A stretch of 64,000 nt of DNA from contig NZ_JADLJS010000011.1 of the NCBI RefSeq assembly GCF_015680405.1, forward strand, positions 1-64,000, given 5' to 3'. This DNA comes from Pseudomonas pudica (GTDB lineage: Bacteria; Pseudomonadota; Gammaproteobacteria; Pseudomonadales; Pseudomonadaceae). Below, one piece after another: positions 44,867 through 54,072 of this stretch (position 1 is its first letter; each line of letters opens with the position of its first letter). The notes beneath the pieces are model-generated. The model was given only the letters and a program-made list of their open reading frames with translations. It did not search any database and had not been told where the DNA came from. The translations under genes were made by a program, and so were the position numbers.

Positions 44867-46078
44867 TTACTGCGAATAACCTTTCAGGAAATTGCCGATC
44901 CGGCCAATCGCCGCTTCCAGGTCATCCACTCGCGGCAGGGTGACCACGCGGAAGTGGTCCGGCCACGGCCAGTTGAACGCCGTACCCTGAACGATAAGCA
45001 GCTTCTCCGACAGCAGCAGGTCGAGCACGAACTTTTCGTCGTTGTGAATCGGGCAAACCTTCGGGTCGATCTTCGGGAATGCATACAGCGCACCCATCGG
45101 CTTCACGCAGCTCACGCCCGGGATGTCGTTCAGCAGCTCGTAGGTGCGGTTGCGCTGCTCCAGCAGGCGGCCCGGCGGCAACACCAGGTCGTTGATGCTC
45201 TGGTAGCCGCCCAACGCGGTCTGGATGGCATGCTGGGCAGGCACGTTGGCGCACAGGCGCATGTTGGCCAGCATGTCGATGCCTTCGATGTAGCTTTGCG
45301 CGTGGTGCTTGGGCCCGGAGATGATCAGCCAGCCGGAACGGAAGCCCGCCACCCGGTACGACTTGGACAGGCCGTTGAAGGTCAGGCACAGCAGGTCGGG
45401 GGCCAGCGAGGCGGTGCTGATGTGCACGGCTTCGTCGTACAGGATCTTGTCGTAGATCTCGTCGGAGAACACCACCAGGTTGTGCTGGCGGGCCAGTTCC
45501 AGCATGCCCAGCAGCAGCTCTTTGGAGTACACCGCGCCGGTCGGGTTGTTCGGGTTGATGATCACCAGGGCCTTGGTGTTCGGGGTGATCTTGGCCTTGA
45601 TGTCCTCAAGGTCGGGGAACCAGTCGGCCTGCTCGTCGCACAGGTAGTGCACCGGCTTGCCGCCGGCCAGGCTCACGGCGGCGGTCCACAGCGGGTAGTC
45701 GGGGGCCGGGATCAGCACTTCGTCGCCGTTGTTGAGCAGTGCCTGCATGGACATGACGATCAGCTCGGACACACCATTACCCAGGTAGATGTCTTCGATG
45801 CCAACGCCTTCGATCTGCTTCTGCTGGCAGTACTGCATCACCGCCTTGCGCGCGCTGAACAGGCCCTTGGAGTCGCTGTAGCCCTGGGCGGTGGGCAGGT
45901 TGCGGATCACATCCTGGAGAATTTCGTCAGGCGCCTCGAAGCCAAACGGCGCCGGGTTGCCGATGTTCAGCTTGAGGATGCGGTGGCCTTCCTCTTCCAG
46001 GCGCTTGGCGTGCTTGAGCACTGGGCCGCGAATGTCGTAGCAGACATTGGCGAGCTTGTTCGATTTGCTGAACTGCAT
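44867..46078 (-). CDS. alaA: Pyridoxal-phosphate aminotransferase AlaA type
   Basis: PLP enzyme of 403 residues. In E. coli AlaA makes alanine from pyruvate and glutamate. Fold-type I signatures are present: NPNNPTGAVYS, the PLP-lysine region SLSKSYRVAGFRSGW (Lys in NGLSKSY), and the N-terminal CYDIRGPVLKHAKRLEEEGH typical of this branch. ATG 46078 is chosen; the upstream open frame is not family-like. It diverges from msrB. Confidence 0.93.
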   Translation of the reverse strand: MQFSKSNKLANVCYDIRGPVLKHAKRLEEEGHRILKLNIGNPAPFGFEAPDEILQDVIRNLPTAQGYSDSKGLFSARKAVMQYCQQKQIEGVGIEDIYLGNGVSELIVMSMQALLNNGDEVLIPAPDYPLWTAAVSLAGGKPVHYLCDEQADWFPDLEDIKAKITPNTKALVIINPNNPTGAVYSKELLLGMLELARQHNLVVFSDEIYDKILYDEAVHISTASLAPDLLCLTFNGLSKSYRVAGFRSGWLIISGPKHHAQSYIEGIDMLANMRLCANVPAQHAIQTALGGYQSINDLVLPPGRLLEQRNRTYELLNDIPGVSCVKPMGALYAFPKIDPKVCPIHNDEKFVLDLLLSEKLLIVQGTAFNWPWPDHFRVVTLPRVDDLEAAIGRIGNFLKGYSQ

Positions 46079-46245
46079 GATGGGATCCCGATTGAGAAAA
46101 CGCGCTACGCCCCGCCGAAAGGTTTGAAAGGGCAGGAAGCGGGTGCCAGACTGAACGCCTGGCACACGAAGCCAACTAATATACGTGCCACCCGCGCCCC
46201 GGAAAAGACGGTGCGCAGTGAAATTCAGCCTGCCGAGGTCCCTAC

Positions 46246-46641
46246 ATGCAAAAGATCGAGAAAACCCTGGAACAATGGCGGTCGATGCTCGACCCCGAGC
46301 AGTACCAGGTGTGCCGCCTGAAGGGCACCGAGCGGCCGTTCAGCGGCAAGTACAACAGCGAGCGCCGTGACGGCATCTACCACTGCATCTGCTGCGGCCT
46401 GCCACTGTTCGATGCGCAGACCAAGTTCGATTCCGGCTGCGGCTGGCCGAGCTTCTACGCCCCCATCGAAGAAAGCGCGATGATCGAGATCCGCGACACC
46501 TCCCACGGCATGATCCGCACCGAAGTCACCTGTGCCCGCTGCGATGCGCACCTGGGCCACGTGTTCCCCGACGGCCCGCCACCGACCGGCCTGCGCTACT
46601 GCATCAACTCGGTGTGCATCGACCTGCGCCCGCGCGACTGA
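46246..46641 (+). CDS. msrB: Methionine-R-sulfoxide reductase B
   Basis: Repair enzyme of 131 residues that reduces methionine-R-sulfoxide in proteins. The zinc site is two CxxC pairs, Cys47-Cys50 and Cys96-Cys99; the catalytic Cys119 is in RYCINS and Cys65 in SGCGWPSF is the likely resolving residue. The gene lies 13 bases upstream of the peroxidase gene, on the same strand, and so forms an oxidative-repair operon. Confidence 0.95.
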   Translation: MQKIEKTLEQWRSMLDPEQYQVCRLKGTERPFSGKYNSERRDGIYHCICCGLPLFDAQTKFDSGCGWPSFYAPIEESAMIEIRDTSHGMIRTEVTCARCDAHLGHVFPDGPPPTGLRYCINSVCIDLRPRD

Positions 46642-46654
46642 CCGGAGCCCGACC

Positions 46655-47132
<478 letters not shown>

Positions 47133-47143
<11 letters not shown>

Positions 47144-49448
47144 CAGGCACCCAGTGGTCGACCAGCGCCAGCAGCTCTTCACGGCGGAACGGCTTGGCCA
47201 GGTAGTCGTTCATGCCCGCTGCCCGGCAGCGCTCGCGTTCTTCGGGCATGGCGTTGGCGGTGAGGGCAACGATCGGCAGATCGGGCCAGCGGCCGCTCTG
47301 GCGGATGCGCCGGCTGGCCTCGTAGCCGTCCATCACCGGCATGTTGCAGTCCATCAGCACCAGGTCGAACTCGTCCTGTTCCAGTAGCTCCAGGGCCTCG
47401 GCGCCCTGGGTGGCCAACTGCACCTGGCAGCCGAGCTTGGCCAGCATGCCCTTGGCCACCAGCTGGTTCACCGGGTTGTCTTCCACCAGCAGGATGCGCG
47501 CACGGCCTTGTTCCAGGGTAATGGCCGGGGTGGCCAGTGGGTGTTCGGGCTCGTGGCCCTGCAAGGTGCGGCGCAAGGTCTGGTACAGGGCGTTGCGCGC
47601 CAGCGGCCGGGCCAGCTGGTGCAGGGGGGCGAGGGTGACCGACTGTTCGCTGGGCAGGAAGTTGCCGTAGGCGGTCACCAGCAAGATCGGTGTCTTCAGC
47701 GCCGGGCGCAGTTCGAACAGCTGGTCCAGGCTGTCGGTGATCAACAGGTCTATGGCCGTGGCGTCCAACTCCGCGCTGCTGTCATGGCGCTGATAATCAA
47801 GGCCCCAGGCGGGCAAAAGGTCCTGCAGCAGTTCATCGAGCCCGCTGCCGGCCGCGCTCAGCGCAGCCACGCGCCCGTGCAATGGGGATGGCGGGATGGC
47901 CTCGGTGTGCACGGCCAGCGGCAGCTCGGCGGTGAAGCGGCTGCCGAAGCCCGGGTCGGATTTGATATGCAGGTGGCCCTGCATGGCCTTGCACAGGTTG
48001 CGCGTCAGCGCCAGGCCCAGGCCTGTGCCGCCAAACTGGCGGGTGATGCCGGCGCCCGCCTGGGTGAACGGCTGGAAGATCCGCGCCTGGGCTTCTTCGG
48101 GGATGCCGATACCGGTGTCGCGCACTTCCAGGCGCACACCGCCGACAATGGTCGCCAGGCGCACATCCACGCGGCCGAAGCGGGTGAACTTGAGGGCGTT
48201 GGACAGCAGGTTGCTGACGATCTGCCTTACCCGCGTGGGGTCGCCAAGCACGCTGCTGGGGAAGTCCCGGGCGATCAGGCAGGTCAGCTCCACGCTTTGC
48301 GCGGTGTTCTGCGACAGCAGGTTGGCGGTGTCCTCGACCATCGAGCCCATGTCGAACGGAATGCGCTCCAGCTCCAGCTGGCCGGCATCGAACTTGGACA
48401 GGTCGAGAATATCGTTGAGCAATTCCACCAGCACCTTGCCGGAGTCATGGGCTATCGCCAGTTGCTGGCGTTGCTCGCTGGGTAGCGGGCTGTCCAGGGC
48501 AAGGGCGATCATGCCGAGCATGCCGTTGAGCGGGGTACGGATTTCGTGGCTCATGTTGGCGAGAAAGGCGGCGCGTGCCTGGGCCATGTCCAGCGCCCGG
48601 CGTCGGGCTTCTTCCAGCTCCTGGTTGGACAGGCTCAGGCTGTTGTTGCTGGCTTTCAGCTCGTTGGTGCGTGCCGAGACGATATCTTCCAGCTCGTTGA
48701 GGTACTGGGTAAGGCGGTTTTCCGCTGTGCGCCGCTGCTCGATCTCGGTGGCCATGCTGACGAACTGCTGGTTTGCGACTTTCACCAGAACGCCGATCTC
48801 GTCGTTTTCGTGGCCGTGCGGGCAGGCCAGGCGGGTTTGGCGGGGCTTGCGCGGGTCGCTGCCGCTGAGCGCGCCGATCACTGTCACCAGCGGTTTGGTC
48901 AGCATCATGTAGAACAGCGCCAGCAAGATGCCGGTCAACACCAGGCTGCGGGCGAAGCCGTTGAGCAGGGTTATGCCGGCGCGGTCGAGGAAGCGGCTGC
49001 CGAAGGCGTAGGTGTCCACCTCCAGGTACAGCGTGCCGAGGTCCTCGTCGGGCATATGGGTGAGGTACAGGCGCTCCTTGAACTGGCGTTGCTCGCCGAA
49101 CAGGAAGTCGCTGAGCGGTCGGTAGCGGTCCTGCAGGCGCGGCCTCTCGACATCGGCCAGCACCGTTTCGTTGTTGTCGCTCAGCCACGCGCGGATGATT
49201 GCCGGCGACTCCAGCAAGCCGCGAGTCAGCTCCAGCGCCAGTTCCGAATCGATGTTGTAGGCAATGCGCGAGGCCGGGTTGTGGCTGATTTGCAGCAAGG
49301 CGCGCACTTCGCGGTTGATGGACGCGTCTTCGCTGGCATAATCGATGCCTATCTGGATGAGACTGAGCAATGTTCCCAGGATGAAGCCGACCAGGACTGT
49401 CAACCGGGCTTGCTTGTATGACAGGCGATTGGTGAACTTGATATCCAT
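47133..49448 (-). CDS. Hybrid histidine kinase with receiver domain
   Basis: Inner-membrane sensor of 771 residues. TM1 at about 15-37, a periplasmic sensor (38-160), TM2 at about 165-185, a HAMP-like linker with coiled coil to about 290, then HisKA with the phosphate-accepting His301 in NMSHEIRTPLNG, HATPase with GTGLGLAL, a degenerate receiver-like section, and a C-terminal receiver with Asp700 (LMDCNMPVMDG). There is no Hpt domain. This resembles GacS/BarA but lacks the Hpt, so phosphate must pass to a separate Hpt or response regulator, which is not in the window. Confidence 0.88.
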
Positions 49449-49555
49449 GTGTCCCGAGCCGGTTTCACGTCCCTTGCGCTGCGCAAGCATAGCCGATCAA
49501 CCCCGGCTGCTGGTGGGTCTGTCACACATTCAGCCTTGATTGCTCTACTGGTTGT

Positions 49556-49659
49556 GCCGGCCTCTTCGCGGCTAAAGCCGCTCCCACAGGTTTATCACCG
49601 CCCTTGAGACCTGTGATGTACCTGTGGGAGCGGCTTTAGCCGCGAAGAGGCCGGCACAG
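49556..49659. repeat. REP pair, GGCTTTAGCC class
   Basis: Stems GGCTAAAGCC and GGCTTTAGCC, between divergent genes. Confidence 0.85.
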
Positions 49660-49690
49660 CAGCCCCGAATCTGAATTTGCAGGAGCCCTG

Positions 49691-50578
49691 ATGGACGCTC
49701 GCTTGATTGCTTTCCTGGACCGCGCCGAATCGGTACTGGCCCGCCTCGAACCCCTGTTGCCGGCAACACGTCCGAACATCGACTGGGCCACCACCCTGGC
49801 CGCGCGCTGGCAGCGCGATGGCCGTAGCGGCTACCTGCTGCCGCTGGAAGTAAGCCTGGACATTCGCCTCAGCGACCTGATTGGCGTCGACCATCAGCGT
49901 GACCAGCTGGGCCGCAACACCCATCAGTTCATCAACGGCATGCCGGCCAACCATGCATTGCTGTGGGGCTCGCGCGGCACCGGCAAGTCGTCGCTGGTAC
50001 GTGCCCTGCTGGCCGAGCACGCCGGTGCCGGCCTGCGCCTGATCGAAATCGAACGCGACCACCTGGCCGACCTGCCACGGGTGGTCGAGCAACTGCAGAA
50101 ACTGCCGCAGCGCTTCATCCTGTTCTGCGACGACCTGTCGTTCGAAGCCGGGGAGGGCGACTACCGGGTGCTCAAGAGCGTGCTCGACGGCTCACTCGAG
50201 CAGGCTCCGGACAACGTGCTGCTGTACGCCACTTCCAATCGCCGCCACCTGGTGCCGGAGAAGGAAAGCGACAACGAGAACTGGAAGCGCGTGGACGGCG
50301 AGCTGCACCCCAGCGAAGCGGTGGAGGACAAGATTGCCCTGTCCGACCGTTTTGGCCTGTGGCTGTCGTTCTACCCCTTCACCCAGGAACACTTCCTGAA
50401 CGTGGTCGAGCACTGGATCGGCCAGCTCGCACAAACTGCCGGCCTGGCCTGGCAGCGCAGCGAAGAACTCGACATCCTCGCCGTGCGCTGGGCCACCGGC
50501 CGCGGTAACCGTAATGGCCGTTGTGCCTATCAGTTCGCCCGCTACTGGGTCGGGCTGCAATTGCTGGAGCAAAAGTAA
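49691..50578 (+). CDS. DUF815 AAA-type ATPase
   Basis: ATPase of 295 residues with Walker A GSRGTGKSS (near residue 95) and Walker B FILFCDDLSFE. The family (DUF815) is conserved in many proteobacteria but has no firm role. There is no membrane segment. Its stop codon abuts the next start (TAA then ATG), so it is translated with the msrC gene. The pairing with a repair enzyme is the only clue to its job. Confidence 0.85.
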   Translation: MDARLIAFLDRAESVLARLEPLLPATRPNIDWATTLAARWQRDGRSGYLLPLEVSLDIRLSDLIGVDHQRDQLGRNTHQFINGMPANHALLWGSRGTGKSSLVRALLAEHAGAGLRLIEIERDHLADLPRVVEQLQKLPQRFILFCDDLSFEAGEGDYRVLKSVLDGSLEQAPDNVLLYATSNRRHLVPEKESDNENWKRVDGELHPSEAVEDKIALSDRFGLWLSFYPFTQEHFLNVVEHWIGQLAQTAGLAWQRSEELDILAVRWATGRGNRNGRCAYQFARYWVGLQLLEQK

Positions 50579-51061
50579 ATGATCGACCTCAATGCCAGTG
50601 GCGCCGGCCTCGACGGCTACAACCTGCTGGCGGCGCAAGTGCAGGCGCTGTTTGCCGACGAGCGTGACTTCATCGCCAATGCCGCGCAGTTCTCGGCATT
50701 CCTCTATAACCAGGTGGACGACCTCAACTGGGCGGGCTTCTACCTCAACCGCAACGAAGAACTGGTGCTGGGCCCGTTCCAGGGCCAGGTGGCGTGCGTG
50801 CGCATCCCGTTCAGCAAGGGTGTGTGCGGAGCGGCAGCGGCCACTCGGCAGACCCAGCGGGTAGAGGACGTGCATGCGTTCCCGGGGCACATTGCCTGTG
50901 ACAGCGCGTCCAACAGCGAGCTGGTGATCCCGCTGGTGAAGGAGGGCAGGTTGATTGGTGTGCTGGACCTGGACAGCCCGAAGCTTGGGCGCTTCAGTGA
51001 GGCGGATCAGGTGGGGCTGGAGCGGTTGGCGGCGATCTTCCTGGAGCTGACCGACTGCTGA
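50579..51061 (+). CDS. msrC: Free methionine-R-sulfoxide reductase (GAF domain)
   Basis: GAF-fold enzyme of 160 residues that reduces free Met-R-sulfoxide. Catalytic and resolving cysteines are Cys73, Cys83 and Cys107, in VACVRIPFSKGVCG and GHIACDSA, the family pattern. The start directly follows the stop of the DUF815 ATPase gene. A second methionine-sulfoxide enzyme, msrB, lies 4 kb to the left. Confidence 0.9.
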   Translation: MIDLNASGAGLDGYNLLAAQVQALFADERDFIANAAQFSAFLYNQVDDLNWAGFYLNRNEELVLGPFQGQVACVRIPFSKGVCGAAAATRQTQRVEDVHAFPGHIACDSASNSELVIPLVKEGRLIGVLDLDSPKLGRFSEADQVGLERLAAIFLELTDC

Positions 51062-51076
51062 TGGTCGTTGCCTTTA

Positions 51077-51180
51077 CCGGCCTCTTCGCGGCTAAAGCCG
51101 CTCCCACAAGGATGGCATCAAGCCTGAGGGCGAGGCGGTCCCCGTGGGAGCGGCTTTAGCCGCGAAGAGGCCGGTAAAGG
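51077..51180. repeat. REP pair, GGCTTTAGCC class
   Basis: Stems GGCTAAAGCC and GGCTTTAGCC between converging genes. Confidence 0.85.
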
Positions 51181-51188
51181 TTAAAGCA

Positions 51189-51956
51189 TCAGTCGTACAT
51201 CACCTTCTTCTTCCAGGTCTCTTCCTCATCGGTCTTGAGCCCCTGGGTCAGTTCATTCTGCTCGTCCTCCGCCGGAGCCATGCGGTCCAGCACCTGGGCG
51301 TTGGCCCGGGCCAGCAGCTTCTCCAGGTACGTAAGCTGCTCCTCATAAACCTTCGGTTCCGGCTGTTTGCGCAGGTACTGCACGCCGCGCTCGAACGCAA
51401 GTCGCGCCTGGCCTGGCTGGTTCTGCTGGAGGGCCTGCTGGCCTAGGTTGTTGAAGAACTCGATATGCAACAGCACCAGGATATGGCGGATTTCCTTGAC
51501 CCATTGCTTTGCCTCGGGCGTGGGCAGGAAGCCCTCCTGGGCGGCGCGGGTCACCTGGTTGTGCAACGCCTCCAGCAGGAAGCGCACATCCTTGGCCTTG
51601 ATCTCGGTCTGGATCGGGTTGGGCGGGTTGTTCACCGGTATCTGCCCGCCCTGGGCAATCAGTCTCTCCAGTTCGGCGATGCGCGCCTTGATTTCGGCAT
51701 TGTGCTTGTCCATCGCCAGTTGACGCTGGTTGAGGTTGAGCTCCAGGCGGGTCAGCAGCAACTTCAGCGCCGGTGTCATGAACTGGCCTGGGAAGGTCTC
51801 GGTGATTTCGCCACAGCGGCGCAGGCGGTCGGCCAGCTCGACCTTCATCCGGGCGCGCTCTAGCTTGCCGTTCTCGACCACATTGTTTAGGTAGCCGATC
51901 ACGATCAGCAACGCGATACCCGCCACGATGAGCAGGGTGATCAGAAGTGGTGTCAC
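51189..51956 (-). CDS. Membrane-anchored coiled-coil/TPR-like protein, unknown role
   Basis: Protein of 255 residues, not recognised. One N-terminal transmembrane helix (about 4-24) is followed by a long charged helix (about 30-110) of coiled-coil character, then a helical part resembling tetratricopeptide hairpins (QQALQQNQPGQARLAFERGVQYL). The bulk is likely in the cytoplasm or periplasm according to the helix orientation. It faces a REP pair at its end. Confidence 0.65.
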   Translation of the reverse strand: MTPLLITLLIVAGIALLIVIGYLNNVVENGKLERARMKVELADRLRRCGEITETFPGQFMTPALKLLLTRLELNLNQRQLAMDKHNAEIKARIAELERLIAQGGQIPVNNPPNPIQTEIKAKDVRFLLEALHNQVTRAAQEGFLPTPEAKQWVKEIRHILVLLHIEFFNNLGQQALQQNQPGQARLAFERGVQYLRKQPEPKVYEEQLTYLEKLLARANAQVLDRMAPAEDEQNELTQGLKTDEEETWKKKVMYD

Positions 51957-52037
51957 CGTTAATGCCTCATTGAAGAAGAATTACACCCTTGAGTGTAGTG
52001 AGTTCGTCTGGGGACGAACAGCGGCTATATACCTGTA

Positions 52038-52141
52038 TCGGCCTATTCGCGGCTAAAGCCGCTCCCACAGGGATCGCACCGCCCTCAGGCTTCGTGCGGT
52101 CCTTGTGGGAGCGGCTTTAGCCGCGAAGAGGGCGGTGCAGG
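52038..52141. repeat. REP pair, GGCTTTAGCC class; last one in the window
   Basis: Stems GGCTAAAGCC and GGCTTTAGCC upstream of the 255-residue protein gene. No REP pair was found to the right of it (52.2-64 kb). Confidence 0.85.
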
Positions 52142-52230
52142 TACCCCTCTCTCTATATCGACAACCCGGCCCGCAACTGCACCCCTACCTACCCGGAAGT
52201 CATTGATTTAAATAAATTTCTACAAAGGGG

Positions 52231-52259
52231 TTGACGCCTGTCCGAACCATCCATAGAAT
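52231..52259 (+). promoter_or_regulatory. Strong sigma70 promoter of the tRNA array
   Basis: TTGACG (52231-52236), 17-bp spacer, TAGAAT (52254-52259), then a GC-rich discriminator GCGCGCC, as in promoters under stringent control. Upstream is an AT-rich stretch (AAATAAATTTC), a possible UP element. Confidence 0.85.
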
Positions 52260-52333
52260 GCGCGCCACTTGCAGCGTAAAGCACACAGCGAAACGCGGCA
52301 GGGAGTGAAAGCAGGCAGTAATGCCAGCAGCGT

Positions 52334-52409
52334 GTCCCCTTCGTCTAGTGGCCTAGGACACCGCCCTTTCACGGCGGTAACAGGGGTTCGAGTCCCCTAG
52401 GGGACGCCA
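52334..52409 (+). tRNA. tRNA-Glu(TTC), copy 1
   Basis: Acceptor GTCCCCT/AGGGGAC, anticodon loop CTTTCAC giving UUC, T-arm GGTTCGAGTCC, encoded CCA. 76 bases. Confidence 0.97.
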
Positions 52410-52413
52410 AATT

Positions 52414-52489
<76 letters not shown>

Positions 52490-52580
52490 GTTTCTCCGGC
52501 AGCGCTTAATGGCGGGGCAGGAAAAGAAAATCCAGGCTGAATCGTGAGGTTCAAACCTGGTGCACTGAAAAGTGTCGTGT

Positions 52581-52656
52581 GTCCCCTTCGTCTAGTGGCC
52601 TAGGACACCGCCCTTTCACGGCGGTAACAGGGGTTCGAGTCCCCTAGGGGACGCCA
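52581..52656 (+). tRNA. tRNA-Glu(TTC), copy 2
   Basis: Same sequence as copy 1, 91 bases after the first tRNA-Gly. Confidence 0.97.
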
Positions 52657-52659
52657 TTT

Positions 52660-52735
<76 letters not shown>

Positions 52736-52819
52736 GTTCAATACTGTGGCGTCTATGCGGTGCAGTGGTGGTGAAGGTCTTCAAGGCTCTTCACGCCGAT
52801 AGTGGTACAGCTTCACAAT

Positions 52820-52895
<76 letters not shown>

Positions 52896-52902
52896 AATCG
52901 AA

Positions 52903-52940
52903 GAACGAAGAAAGGGACGCAAGTCCCTTTCTTCGTTTTC
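52903..52940. terminator. Bidirectional terminator of the tRNA array and pilus genes
   Basis: A 15-bp stem, GAACGAAGAAAGGGAC paired with GTCCCTTTCTTCGTTT, loop GCAA, then a T-rich end. It can serve the tRNAs on plus and the adhesin gene on minus. Confidence 0.92.
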
Positions 52941-52995
52941 GCCTTTCTGAAATTGGCCTGCCAAGGCGCCCTGTCGCAAGGCGCCTGTGTTTTGC

Positions 52996-54072
52996 TCACT
53001 TGTAGCTGATTGTGAATTTCAACGAGGCCTTCGCCAGGCCAGCCTTCACCTTCTCCTTGGGTTCGAGCTGGAAGTAGCGTGCCTTGAAGTCCAGCAGGGT
53101 TTCGCCGACATTCAGTCGTTTCACCCCGACGGCTTTCTGCAGCGGCAGTGGCCGCCCGTCACCGTGCATGATCTGAACACCGAAGCCGTCTGCCGTGGAA
53201 CCCGTGCCCAGGCTGAAGACCCCCTGATCGGCGTCTACCACCGATGAGCCGTTGGTGCCGTCCAGTTCGATATGGGCGAAGGCCGTGGGCGCGGTACTGT
53301 CGTCATCGCAGTCGCTGAGGCGGATGTTGAACGCCACCTCGGTGCCCACTGGCCCAGGGCCGGTAAAATCAGCGAGCGTGTGGTCTGCAAACCTGACCGG
53401 GTCGGCGCTGACTGGGTTGCCCAGCAACTTGCATTGCGCTTGCCTGATCTTGCCACGTACGCTGAAGTCCATGACCTTGCCTTTGTCATTTGTAAGCCCG
53501 TGGAACAATTCTCTGTTCAGGTCGTATTCGCCTGCAGGTATCGGGCCGGTCTTGATCAGTTGCAAGGTGCCTCTGAAGTTGGCCACTCTCGCAGCGAATC
53601 CTGTATCCGTGCGCATGGTGCCCTTGTAAGGAATGGTCAGTTTGTTGTCGTCGGGTGTGAACGAATTGTTCGCCGTACCCGTGAAGGGTGGGCCCACGGT
53701 GACGATGGCACCGATACCGTCGATGTTGGTGCGTAGCACTCTGTCGGCAAAACGCTGACCCTGAACAGGCACACCCAAGGCCATGGCCGTTGAGGCGGGC
53801 ATGCTGAAGGTCGTAGGGGGCGAGGCCTCATAAAAACAGTTCAGTGCCGCCCTCGAGTCGTTCGGAACATTCAATCGGATGCTGGCAATCTCGCTCCCGA
53901 TTGGGGCGTCCCGTGGTACCCAGCGGGTGCCCACGTCAAGATTGAAGCTCATGTAGGTAGCGCCCGTTTCCCAATCGCATCTGGCCTGTGCCTCGCTGCA
54001 GAGCAGCCCCAATGCCAAGGCGCAGGCAGCGGTGACGGCAGGGCGCGGTGCCGTGCATCGAAATGTGCTCAT
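52996..54072 (-). CDS. Chaperone-usher pilus tip adhesin / pilin-domain protein
   Basis: Secreted protein of 358 residues with a signal peptide (about 1-30, cut at AQA-RC). It has two domains: an N-terminal part (about 31-205) with two Cys, probably the receptor-binding part, and a C-terminal pilin domain with Cys pair (RQAQCKLLGN and IRLSDCDDD) and the terminal beta-strand ending SLKFTISYK, with the penultimate Tyr that is used in donor-strand exchange. The start overlaps the usher stop by ATGA. AGGAA lies eight bases before the ATG. Confidence 0.85.
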   Translation of the reverse strand: MSTFRCTAPRPAVTAACALALGLLCSEAQARCDWETGATYMSFNLDVGTRWVPRDAPIGSEIASIRLNVPNDSRAALNCFYEASPPTTFSMPASTAMALGVPVQGQRFADRVLRTNIDGIGAIVTVGPPFTGTANNSFTPDDNKLTIPYKGTMRTDTGFAARVANFRGTLQLIKTGPIPAGEYDLNRELFHGLTNDKGKVMDFSVRGKIRQAQCKLLGNPVSADPVRFADHTLADFTGPGPVGTEVAFNIRLSDCDDDSTAPTAFAHIELDGTNGSSVVDADQGVFSLGTGSTADGFGVQIMHGDGRPLPLQKAVGVKRLNVGETLLDFKARYFQLEPKEKVKAGLAKASLKFTISYK

